Shown here: piece by piece, positions 1 through 9,522 of the stretch
Layout: each line of letters begins with the position of its first letter
Numbering within the stretch: the stretch's first letter is position 1
Source of the DNA: Liopterus haemorrhoidalis
Lineage: Eukaryota > Arthropoda > Insecta > Coleoptera > Dytiscidae
Reading direction: 5' to 3'
Assembly: GCA_963971575.1 (NCBI GenBank)
Contig: OZ020617.1
Location: forward strand, 39,900,606 to 39,964,605
DNA length: 64,000 nucleotides
Notes under the pieces: generated by a model
What the model was told of the DNA's origin: nothing
Seen by the model: only the letters and a program-made list of their open reading frames with translations
Database searches by the model: none
Made by a program: the position numbers and the translations under genes

Positions 1-72
1 TTAAAGCTTGCAGTACACATTATTTTATTTTTCCACAGCCAACCCTTATGTAATTTCTTTTTGAACTCATGG
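1..72. mobile_element. MITE right arm, cut by window edge
   Basis: This is the right arm of the hairpin MITE seen whole at 61110-61305. It runs from the AAGCTTGCAGTA motif through AGCCAACCCTTATGTAAT and ends CTCATGG, followed by TA at 73-74. The left arm lies outside the window. A TA flank is usual for mariner-type MITEs. Confidence 0.75.
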
Positions 73-74
73 TA

Positions 75-528
75 TTAGTCATCACTGATAAAAAGTATTT
101 GCAATTATGTATTTCAAACACTCTAAATGCAGTGGTGGCGCTAACGGAGGGTCTAACTATGATGATTCAACTTGAAGCTTCGAAGGGAAGTTCAACTGTA
201 CTTTCGAATCTTTACTCTTACTCTATAATAAAAAGTAAATAAATAAATAAAATAAAAGGCAATATAAATATTTCACTTTCAATCGTACTTTTAAGTACAG
301 GGTGTTTAAATCAAAATGGGAGGCACTTTGAGCACTTATAAATAAAAATATTTTACTTTCAAGTCGTTCTAGAGAATATAATTTTATAAAACTTTTCGTC
401 AATCATAAAAGATATTAAAAATATGTTTAAATAATAGTTATTTCTTTTAAAAAGCTCTATCAAAGATATCCAACTCAAGATACGTTTAACCATTTAAAAA
501 ATAGATACATTAAGATACCATTTAAAAA
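75..528. other. AT-rich stretch without recognisable genes
   Basis: I see no coding sequence. At 296 there is a motif TACAGGGTGTTTAAAT that resembles one end of a mariner-type element, but no matching inverted end was found. A short hAT-like end (CAGTGGTGGCGC, about 131) also lacks a partner. Confidence 0.5.
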
Positions 529-1024
529 ATCATCTGTGGCCACCACAGGACCGACCGCCATCACAAAGTACTTGCATAAAATACATTCTAGCAGTAGATT
601 AGAAATAACTTGGCCCAATATTTTCTAACAGAGATATTATTTATCATGACCATGGAAACGTTATATATGAGTATGAAAAAATAGATACTTGGGAATAATT
701 TCAAAAAAAAATTCAAATTTTTTTCGTTTTATCAAAAAATGTCTCAAATAAAAGTTAGTTATTGCTTTTATAACAACTTTTGTTATATAAATTTTTTCGA
801 AATATGTTTCTGTTGTTAAATATTCGCAAAAATCTTAAAATCGACACGAGTAAACTCCCATTTCTAGTCAGCCGATTTTTACCAAAAGTTGATTAACTCG
901 TTTCATTGATGTCAAAAGCTTAAATATGTAGTTTCATAAAAATTCTTTTAACCGAATTTGCTCTGCATGTGTACACCGACAGGCGGACGGACAGACAGAC
1001 AGACAGACAGCCAGACAGACAGGC

Positions 1025-1112
<88 letters not shown>

Positions 1113-1237
1113 CGACAGACATCATGCTAAAAATAGTCAAAACGTTATGTAGGGACCTCAATTTGTGGAGATCCATTGAAATCTCGAAATGTCAAAATCG
1201 ATATGATCACAATACCTCCCTTATATATGTTGGCGGT
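529..1237 (-). mobile_element. Helitron-like non-autonomous element (copy A)
   Basis: This is the first of three copies of one dispersed family (others at 52346-52869 and 53388-54059), all in the same orientation. All share a CTGTGGCCACCACAGG end, a block with CGACACGAGTAAACTCCC, a GACA microsatellite and an end ACCTCCCTTATATATGTTGG. On the minus strand the element finishes with a hairpin (CTGTGG/CCACAG), then an ATGA/CTGA tetramer and a T-run. That fits Helitron/Helentron 3' ends, and an internal GTCT microsatellite is known from the insect mini-me/DINE (HINE) group. Family membership is seen directly; the Helitron class is inferred. No protein is encoded. Confidence 0.6.
976..1120. repeat. 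(GACA)n tetranucleotide microsatellite
   Basis: Nearly uninterrupted GACA units with a few GGAC, CCAG and GGCA variants. The open frames across it on both strands (DRQT or CLSV repeats) are artefacts of the repeat. It sits inside the Helitron-like copy A. Confidence 0.95.
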
Positions 1238-1503
1238 TGTTAAGAACCGAAGTTAATATCTTGATAATATCCTGTACTTCCGGTTTGTTCCAGAAAATTT
1301 TAGTACCACCATTCGATTCTTTGGTCATAAAAAAAATGTTCCCAGTTTGTCACATTTCACGTTTTCGAGAAAAAGTGGTGGACGGGTGGTCTGTTATTTA
1401 TTTATTTATTTATTTACGAAAATAGGCTACACAACAGGAGGAATCCCAATAATAGTGTAGCACAGAAAAAATATAAAATTAATTTAAATGTTCGAATCAG
1501 TAA
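1238..1503. other. Non-coding spacer with (TTTA)n
   Basis: No gene is visible. It has a short (TTTA)n run near 1396-1416 and inverted GCTACAC/GTGTAGC motifs around 1426-1461, just before the mariner-like insertion. Confidence 0.5.
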
Positions 1504-1505
1504 TA

Positions 1506-2816
1506 CAAGGTGTCTCAAAAGAAATTTTATATTTATTTAGCTTACTGCGTGAACGCAACGTATCCGAGGGGCGTGGGGGTTATGTCAATCGTTAGCCTGG
1601 CTCTTGGGAATTCAGTCGCTATGGAGCGTTTCTCGGGAGTAGACCGCGCGTTATGCGTGCGAGAGTTTTACAAAAACGGTGATGTGGCGATTGTAGCGCG
1701 TAGAAAATTCTGCAGTATTCGAGGTTTTCGCCACTTAAATGATGCGCCAAGCATTCCTCTCATTCGACATTGGGTTAAAAAGTTTGAAGAGACTGGTACA
1801 ACGCTGGATAAATCAAAATCCGGGCGACCTAGGTCATCAAGAACGGTAGAAAACGTGGAGAATGTTAATCAGTCTGTTCGTGACGACCCGAACCTTTCAA
1901 TTCGGAAGCGCGCAAGTGCTTTAAATGTGCATAGATCATCATTACATCGCATTATGCACAAAGACCTAAAGCTGCACCCCTACATAATTCAATTGGTGCA
2001 AGAATTAAAGCCCCAAGATGCCAGTCAGAGGCTTAATTTCGTAAATCAGGTGATTGAGCGATTTTCAACGTTTACCAACATTTTGTTTTCGGATGAAGCT
2101 CATTTTCATCTTAATGGCCACGTAAATAAGCAGAACTGCTGCTACTGGAGTGCAACGAATCCGAAACGCAAACATCAGGAACCCCTACATTCGCCTAAAG
2201 TGACCGTATGGGCTGAGATGTCGGCGCGAGGAATTATCGGCCCTTACTTTTTTGAAGACGGAAGGGGGCGTGCAGTTACAGTGAATTCAGAGCGTTATGT
2301 GGAGATGTTATACAACTTCTTGGTACCTGAACTGCAAAACTTTCCTGGCTATAACCAAAGAACATGGTTCCAACAGGACGGAGCAACTTCACACACGTCC
2401 AATATGTCTCTGCCACGTGTTCGTGAAATTTTGCTCAGGCAAATTGATCTCCCGGAGAGGTGACATAAATTGGCCTCCACGCAGTCCAGATTTAACCCCT
2501 ATGGACTTTTTCCTATGGGGTTATCTTAAATCTAAAGTTTACGCCAATAAACCGACTTCACTGGCGCATTTGAAAGAAAATATCCGTCACGAAATGGCAG
2601 CCATCACTGAGTCCACCTGCCGAGACGTCATAAGTAATTTTACTGTTCGATTAAATGAGTGCCGAGAACGCGAGGGTCTACATTTAGACGATATTATTTT
2701 TAAGAAATAAATCCCCAAAAAATGTATTTTAATAATTAATAAACTTTTTTTCTATATACGGCTTACTTTTTTTTTAATCGATCCACTATATATAAAATTT
2801 CTTTTGAGACACCTTG
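1506..2816 (+). mobile_element. Mariner-like transposon with perfect 27-bp TIRs
   Basis: The ends at 1506-1532 and 2790-2816 are perfect 27-bp inverted repeats beginning CAAGGTGTCTCAAAAGAAAT. They are flanked by TA at 1504-1505 and 2817-2818, the IS630/Tc1/mariner target duplication. The 1311-bp element carries one transposase gene with a single frameshift. Identical TIRs suggest a fairly recent insertion or recent mobilisation by a related transposase. Confidence 0.95.
1621..2710 (+). pseudogene. Mariner-superfamily transposase, one frameshift
   Basis: DDE transposase that would cut and paste the surrounding element. The likely start is the ATG at 1621 (MERFSGVDRA); an in-frame ATG at 1582 is also possible. 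The N-terminal part is a helix-turn-helix of the DUF4817 type with a GRPRSSRT linker. Catalytic residues visible are Asp at 2092-2094 (LFSDEAHF), Asp at 2377-2379 (QQDGATSHT) and Asp at 2504-2506 (SPDLTPMDFFLWG). The reading frame changes between about 2425 and 2450, best explained by one extra base; the first frame stops at 2461-2463 and the second runs to the stop at 2710. Allowing for that base, 41 residues separate the second and third Asp, which matches the DD41D (rosa/Visitor-type) spacing. The family name is inference. Confidence 0.85.
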
Positions 2817-2818
2817 TA

Positions 2819-3415
2819 CATAAAACAATTCAAATACAATACAATATAAACCAATTACAAATTATACAAAAATTACGTGTATACAAGTTAGATAAAGTTG
2901 TAATACCATATAAATCAAAAATGTAATAATTTATTTAGAGTAATTGTGTAAGATAGTCCACAATTATGTAATAAGAAAATTAATGTAAGATTTCATTAAG
3001 AGATTTCTTAAAAACATTTATACTGGTGTCAAAAATCTATTATCTCTGCGTTTTTAACGAGCCCCATATACTATTGAGCCTCAGGTCTCTAATAATGTAA
3101 AATAACCTGACTCATATTTGCTGTAAAATAGAAAGGACTTTAGTGGTATTGATTGTTCTTAAAAATTTGGAGGTTTTAGAAAAGTCGACTATATCCAGTA
3201 CTATTTTTACACGATAGGTACGTTCCTGATGAATAATCCCTATAAAAAATATAAAACCAGGGACGATCTGTTAGGTGACGTGGCTAGGCAATCGCCGAAT
3301 TAGAAGAAGCGCCAAAATGAATAATGATTTTTGGTCGCTCAGTCACTTAGTTTTCCTTTTTTTTGCTTATTTGTTATCTTGGGTTTCCTTTTTTTGACAC
3401 GTAGTGGAATACAAT
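2819..3415. other. AT-rich non-coding spacer
   Basis: Nothing recognisable in about 600 bases between two DNA transposons. Confidence 0.5.
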
Positions 3416-3417
3416 TA

Positions 3418-4599
3418 TAGTCGGACTGCTGATAGGTGACTGTTACATGTATGTATTAAGTAATGCATTCATATAATAATCTAGTTACCATTTTACAGCG
3501 ATTTTAAAAATGTTTTTTGTTATTGGTCTTAGCTGTCAGTGTCTGTTAATAATATTAATTAGTAGAGCTTGCGGCCAATTATTAAATTCACAAACTTAAA
3601 TTTTAAATCTGCTGGGATATTTTAATTCCGAAAAAGAGAACAATGGGCCACTTATTTATCTATCTTGTGTCCATCAAAGAGTAGCAGCGGCGTTAAAGAT
3701 TTCGGAATCAAAAATTCGTAGAATTATAAAATGTAATAAATCTGAACTTCTCACTAACAAAATCACGAGAAAACGAAGAAAATTATAATCTGAACCAGTT
3801 TATTTTATTGATATATTGGCACAAATGGTTATGAAGTACTAAAATTACCTCCTTATCACTGCCAGTTTAACCCTATTGAACTAATTTGGGGTATAACAAA
3901 AAATTATTATGATAGACAAATTTGTCAAAACGGATATAGTGATAACGAAGTTTTGAAAATGTGGCAAGTAGCCTGTGATCAAATTAGTTGTGAAACTTGG
4001 GCAAAATCTGTTAAAAAAATCGAAAATTTAATAAATGAATGGTGGGAAAGGGAAAGGATTGTTGATGATATTAATCCAATAATAATAGATACAAGAAATG
4101 ACAGCTACTGTTCAGATGACAACGATATCATGCATTAGAGTGACTAATTTTTTTAAAATAAAAATAAACATTTAAGTACAACTTGTAGCAATATATTATA
4201 TGAATAAATATATTTTTACTTAATATTTTATTACTTTGTACTTAGGGGAAACAAAAAAATTTAATTCAATTAAACAACAAATTATAATCCATAATTTACG
4301 TATGACTATAAGTTTTTCCTTATTTATAATTATTATCTTAAAATTAATAATTTTGTTTGTTTGAGTACTGCTGTGAATTTATTTTCGTGCTCTAATTAGT
4401 AAAGATATCTACGAATCATGCCGTTTCTTTCTGATGCTTTGTTTTTTATTAAAATAATTTGGAAGGTTAGTTGTAAACTTGCGTCACTATACGTTACTAT
4501 GGGTATGCAAATAATTATAATGATATAGACAGAGAAAGCATATAGTGTTGTACATCGATACTTGTAGCAACGAACAGTCACCTATCAGCATTCCGACTA
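3418..4599 (+). mobile_element. Internally deleted Tc1-like transposon
   Basis: Inverted ends TAGTCGGACTGCTGATAGGT (from 3418) and its complement (to 4599) match at all but one of about 27 positions and are flanked by TA at 3416-3417 and 4600-4601. Inside are an N-terminal helix-turn-helix fragment and a C-terminal catalytic fragment of one transposase; the middle is deleted. Confidence 0.9.
3664..4138 (+). pseudogene. Tc1-like transposase remnant (middle deleted)
   Basis: Two pieces of a Tc1-family DDE transposase remain. The first, about 3664-3789, reads as a DNA-binding helix-turn-helix (RVAAALKISESKIRRIIK) ending at a stop. The second, open from 3812 to the stop at 4136-4138, begins with LPPYHCQFNPIELIWG, which carries the third catalytic residue (Glu in NPIEL). 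It continues through KMWQVACDQIS and NEWWERER to an acidic tail, as in insect DDE_3-type transposases. The region with the first two catalytic Asp residues is missing, so the product cannot be active. Confidence 0.8.
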
Positions 4600-4814
4600 T
4601 AGCTGGTTTACCCCTAACGATAAATTTTATTGGCCCAGTCCTAGTACAGACAAATACAGTACCAACGAAAAAATCCCTTACTTTACTAAAAGCAACTAAA
4701 CACCAAATGACATACGATATCTACTCCGTATTTAAGTGAAATAGAATTCCCTATATATCACAGTGTAAAATGTAAATCTTCTATAATTGAAGGGAATGCC
4801 CTATATTCTAGATC

Positions 4815-4894
4815 CATGGTTCTCAACCAGTGCCTTCAATTTTTCATGTTTTATATAAGGATGCTATCACCTGAAAAAAGTTGAGAACCATTTT
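4815..4894. mobile_element. 80-bp hAT-type MITE
   Basis: ATGGTTCTCAACC at the left and GTTGAGAACCAT at the right form imperfect TIRs of the common hAT type. The flanks TCTAGATC (4807-4814) and TCTAAATC (4895-4902) agree at 7 of 8 positions, the length of a hAT target duplication. Confidence 0.7.
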
Positions 4895-4902
4895 TCTAAA
4901 TC

Positions 4903-5387
4903 GTGTTGAATAAAATTCGTGTAAAAACATAATTGGGTGTTTAATACTTTAATAATACTAATTTTGAATTTCATGTTTTACATAAGTTTCATCTTAGGAG
5001 AAGCAGGGTATATTCTAAAATATTTTGATCAAATGTATCATTTTATACGAGTTTTTTTTTTTAGAAACACTTTATTTTTAAAATATTTTTTCTCCTTCTA
5101 AAATATATATTTATTTTTATAATATTTATTTATTCAATTCTATATTTGCACTACTATAAGATTCAAATTTTATAGTTTATATAATATTAAAATTTGTATA
5201 CAATAAAAATCAATATACAAATTTAGAAACATAGAAATTGTATACCTGATATGGATTAATATGACTGATGTACGTGGAGTTAACGCACGAATTAATTTCA
5301 TGTTACTGAGGTTCCGGGTTCATATCTCCGTGCGGTAATGTAATTTGTAATGTCCTAAAACTTGGCTAATATGATTTAATAAAGACT
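4903..5387. other. AT-rich spacer
   Basis: No gene. A weak tRNA-like B-box (GGGTTCATATCTCC, about 5312) without a convincing A-box may be an old SINE relic. Confidence 0.4.
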
Positions 5388-5680
5388 CATCGACCTCGGT
5401 AGCGCAGAGGTACTGATCCTGCTTCTCATGCTAAAGGTCCCGGGTGCGAGTCAGGGCATGGATATATGTATCTGTCCTTATCGCCTCATTCTCATCAAAA
5501 GTAATTTAAAAAAACAGATAAATTTATCACCGCTCCCAAGCCGGATTAGGTCGCCATGGGAGAAGAACTAAAACTTGACTCTTCGGAGTGAAAAGTTCAT
5601 GCTCAATATGAAATTGCAGAACAGTAGTGAAAAACTACGGCTTGGTGAGACTACTGTAGGATGTTTATGGGCTGAAGAAG
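5388..5680 (+). mobile_element. tRNA-derived SINE
   Basis: The head has a plausible RNA polymerase III promoter: A-box GGTAGCGCAGAGGTA and B-box GGTCCCGGGTGCGAGTC, spaced as in a tRNA. The body from about 5526 (TCACCGCTCCCAAGCCGG) to about 5675 (GATGTTTATGGGCTG) is repeated at 62513-62662 with moderate divergence, so this is a dispersed family. The overlapping open frames on both strands come from this repeat and are not genes. Confidence 0.7.
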
Positions 5681-7254
5681 AAGAAAGGCCAATAAAAAAG
5701 AATAGTACAGTAATAACTCGAACAGTGCGAGTAATTCGGTCCAAAAATATGAAACTTAATAAAATCAATAGATTTTATTTGTTATTGCGATACTAAATTG
5801 AGCATAGCATAGTAATTGAACGCACGTATTGTAGGATTAGCCATGAAATGCACCGAAATAGCGAGCCCGGAATACGTTACTTTAATAGCGTACCATTTAT
5901 TATCAACTAGGTAACGAGCCTGTGATACAATATCTGATAAGTCTGATCTCAAACTGAAATGAGATTCCTGACTAAAGGAGTTTGGGAACTAGGCGTGAGT
6001 GTTATCCAAAGTTCATCATTAAGATATGTGAATTAAATAATATGTACATGTACTTACCGACCGACTAATCAGGCATCTTATAATTAGTCTGGATCTTAGC
6101 TGTTCACTTAAGTTCTTAAAGGTGAAGGTTTACACACGTAAAGTATGAGAATACAATTTTTGAAGATTAAGTATAAAAATGCATTAAAATGATGGGGGCT
6201 TATATAAGAGGGCTAGTAGCGTTTCTAGGAAAAAGGGTTTAAGCATTCTTCAAGGAGATGCTAGTGTTCAAAGTTATTTAGCAATAACTCCGAACAAATG
6301 TCTTCTTGAACAATGTACTATTTAAAAATATATTTCTAATTTTATTATATGAATTCTCACAAATGTTGACTGCAAAGTTCCCTTTAATATCCCTAAAAAA
6401 CGATTGCAGCACCTTTTAAAGAAATTCTCGCGACGTGGTTTGTTAAAGTTTGTCATTTGTCCAGTCGGACTGACCGATTCGTTACACAACCGAAGAAAGC
6501 CACCGATGCCGATCGCTGTAGTAATGCAGTCTATCTCCACTATTTGTCAAATCCTAGAATACATGAGCTGTACTTTATTAATGCTTCTCATGAGCTGTGC
6601 ATTGGACGTGCTTACTCGCACTGTAGTGAGATTCGTACCATCCGAAGTCGTTCTGTATTTAGTTAGTTTTTATTTAGAAAACATTAGACAGATTTTTAAT
6701 GACTATAGAAATTATAAATTAGTTTAATTCTATGTTTTACAGGCATACCCCATTTTACGATAATTCGCTTTTCGACACTTTGTTCATACGGCAGCTTTTA
6801 ATTATAATTTGTAGTATCTAGTCCTGGACTAAATACTAAAAACACACGTGGGTGTGGCAAACATCTTTGTGCTCACGTACCAAATAATATCAATTATAAG
6901 GCCTAGTGTACACAAATTAATCAAAACAGTTAACAGCAAAAAAGGTACTTTTTTTCAGTCTGCTTTTTCAATGAATTAAGTAAGGCTAGACACAACTGTT
7001 TACTAAAAAATTAAAAACAATTTGAAATAAAACAAAATACAAATAGTTAAGTTTAGTTAAAAAGCAAATTTGTTTGAAGCATGGGAAAGCACCAAAAATC
7101 ATGTTCGATATGGAATATTTTCTTTTGCGACTGCGCGGGGCTGATAACAGAGATAGCCAAGACCGGATCTAGAGTGCAGTGAGCGAGGCATTTACCTCGG
7201 GCGCAGAACTGTAAGGGCGCAAGGCAGAGTTACAGGGGCGTAAAAATTACTATT
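5681..7254. other. Long stretch without supported genes
   Basis: Short open frames around 6322-6727 overlap on both strands and show no family features. I see no splice-flanked exon or paired TIRs. The right part (7130-7250) is less AT-rich. Confidence 0.5.
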
Positions 7255-7460
7255 CGATCTATCTTTCTTTCTTTTGCCATCATTTCAATCCATCTTCCTT
7301 TTTTTTGTCATCAGTTTGATCCGTCTTCCTTTTTTGGTCAGTACTTCGATCCGTCATTCTTTTTTTTTTTTGTTATCATTTCGATCCGTCATTCTTTTTT
7401 TTTTTGTTATCATTTCGATCCGTCTTCTTTTTTTTGGTTATCACTTCGGTCAGTTTTCCT
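7255..7460. repeat. T-rich minisatellite, about 35-bp unit
   Basis: About six tandem units of the form GTTATCATTTCGATCCGTC followed by a run of 8-12 T. Related units occur inverted at 7880-8030 and again near 27115-27540, 43960-44135, 46225-46290 and 51890-52015. The apparent hydrophobic reading frames here are translated repeat. Confidence 0.85.
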
Positions 7461-7879
7461 TCTCGCAAAAAATGGGAGCGCAAGACTAGTACTTTACTTG
7501 TGTATAGGTGTAGAAATTCCTTGGTCCGACCATGGAGATTACAGAGAAATTCTCAACATTCCTGCGCCCGTGAACACATAGAGTTCTACATTATTTACAT
7601 TTTACATTTTAGTATCTTTTTTACGATATTTTACAGTAGTAGTTTAAAGTGTAAATGGAATTGAACGCTAAAAAGCTAGTTGAATTAAAATAAGCAAATC
7701 CAGCTATAAAAAAGAGCATATACAGGTATTTACATATATTTGAAGAGTGTTATCCTCAATTTTCTTCTTATTGGGTGCATACAAAAATCTTAGCTTATTG
7801 TACTTTGAACAAGTTGCATCCACACTCAAAACACTATGGCAATATCCTCATCAGCAGGGGTGTACGGAGGTAAAATGGC

Positions 7880-8030
7880 GCACAAAGTGAGGACAAAAAA
7901 AAATAAATAGAAAACGATACTAAATCAAAGCAATGACAAAAAACAAACAAAAATACAAAATCAAAGTGATGACAAAAAAAAAAAATACCAAAACAAAGCG
8001 ACAACAAAAAAAAAATCTGATGACGCCCTC
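7880..8030. repeat. A-rich minisatellite, inverted relative to 7255-7460
   Basis: Three or four units of the form AAATCAAAGTGATGACAAAAA in the opposite orientation to the T-rich array 400 bases upstream. The two arrays could be arms of one larger inverted structure. Confidence 0.7.
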
Positions 8031-8043
8031 TTCTCAGCCACGT

Positions 8044-8074
8044 GACCCTCTAAAACGCCGTGTTTTAGAGGGTC
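8044..8074. repeat. Perfect hairpin, 13-bp arms and 5-base loop
   Basis: GACCCTCTAAAAC at 8044-8056 pairs with GTTTTAGAGGGTC at 8062-8074 around the loop GCCGT. No T-run or flanking gene assigns it a function. Confidence 0.85.
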
Positions 8075-8768
8075 CTATGATATATACGCCAGGGAACCTA
8101 TCATGCCTGCCATACCCTAGATATAACACTGCTCATCAGACATGTCACCCGCAAAAGTCAAGATAAGTGAGTTGTATAAAGCAGGACGAAGCAAAAAAGT
8201 ATTATTGAAAAATATTTTGATCGAAGTAGGAATGAAACTGTTGGAAGCAAAAATGTTTTTGCTTCAAACTGTTTTGACTAATCCATGTGCGCCGAATGTT
8301 TATGAGGGACCACGTCACAATCTTTTTCTTCTTCTATTTATGTTGCTTCTTTCGTTCCGAACTTTGGCTATTATCATGGAATTCAGCACTTTACTAGCTG
8401 CCATCTGAATAGTTCTGTGGATGTACCTCCGAAACATTTCCTTATGTTATAGGGCCAGAAGATATTTGGTCATCCAGGGCCTTTTATCTCTTCAACTTTT
8501 ATCTATATAATATTCTGTAGGTTACGGTATTGTTGCTCATTATTCATCACATGTTTAAGATATTTTAGCTTCCTTTTCTTTAGTATTTCAGGCAACATTT
8601 TCCTGATAACTTACTGACTAGAGTTGATCCTGGAGATTCTGAATATATATATATGCCTGTAAATAGTAATTTTAAAAGCTTAGACTTTCTTTCCCCTAGC
8701 TTCTGACATGGTCCTTAATGACTGTCATTGCTAAAATATTGAAATATTGCTTTACCAGTTGTTAAAAT

Positions 8769-9214
8769 CAGGGCTTCGAACCGGTATTTTTTTCGTTACG
8801 GTTTTTGTTCCGGTTCAATTAAAAATATATATATCGGTTCGGTTCCGGTTTTCGTTCCGGCAAAAATAACGATTTTTTTCGGTTTTCGGTTCTGTTCCGA
8901 GCCGAGTGATAAATTTTTAAATGCTTTTATTTGTATTAGAAATTTATTTTCTACTATAATTTAGAAGAACATTTTATTCCTTATTCTGTGATAATCATAC
9001 CAAGGTAGCTGCCAAGAGGGGGGGGGGAGGTTCTGGGCGTTCAACCCCCCTCTTCCGAAATAATAATAGCGCATTTTTTTTTTTACTTATCAGATTTTTT
9101 CCGAACCGAAATAAACCGATATTTTTTTTCGGTTCAGTTCCGGTTTTCTTTCCGACGAAAATAACGGTTTTTTTCGGTTTTCGGTTTTCGGTTCAGTTCC
9201 GGTTCGAAGCCCTA
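8769..9214. mobile_element. 446-bp hAT-type MITE
   Basis: The ends read CAGGGCTTCGAACCGG on the left and, inverted, TAGGGCTTCGAACCGG on the right. An exact 8-bp target duplication GTTAAAAT lies at 8761-8768 and 9215-9222, as for hAT elements. Both subterminal regions are packed with CGGTT/AACCG motifs (CGGTTCGGTTCCGG and similar), possibly transposase-binding repeats. No coding capacity. Confidence 0.93.
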
Positions 9215-9268
9215 GTTAAAATGAATAGCTGGATAAACGGTAGAAATTTCAGCGTTTTCATATTAATA

Positions 9269-9347
9269 ATAATAAAATAAATACATAAAAAATTGTGCAA
9301 ATAACTTTGTGCCCATTTCGTGCTATTATATGCCCTATATTCTTTGT
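9269..9347 (+). repeat. Dispersed repeat, inverted copy at 17323-17408
   Basis: About 80 bases containing CATTTCGTGCTATTATATGC recur as the reverse complement at 17323-17408 with few differences. Just after this copy (from about 9348) TACGAGGGGCGGTTGAAAAG looks like one end of a mariner-type element whose other end I did not find. Confidence 0.75.
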
Positions 9348-9522
9348 GCTCTACGAGGGGCGGTTGAAAAGTAATTGTAATTTTCATTTGTTAGCGTATC
9401 GGTTGTTAAATATTTTGAATATTAGCGCTAAGTTTTCGTATATATTTACATTTAATCTAAAATTAACGATTATTAATTCACTTTCTTGCAAAAGAAGATT
9501 TGTCATCATCATCATCACGACG

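Noticed and set aside
934..1176. Open frames of CLSV or DRQT repeats on both strands
   Set aside because: They are translations of the GACA microsatellite; the same happens at 18127-18399, 52559-52809 and 53795-54028.
6322..6727. A gene of about 107 codons
   Set aside because: Overlapping open frames exist on both strands, with no domain, no splice context and no recognisable homologue.
9348..9400. A complete mariner element starting at TACGAGGGGCGGTTGAAAAG
   Set aside because: No matching inverted end with a TA flank is present in the window; left as a single-end remnant.
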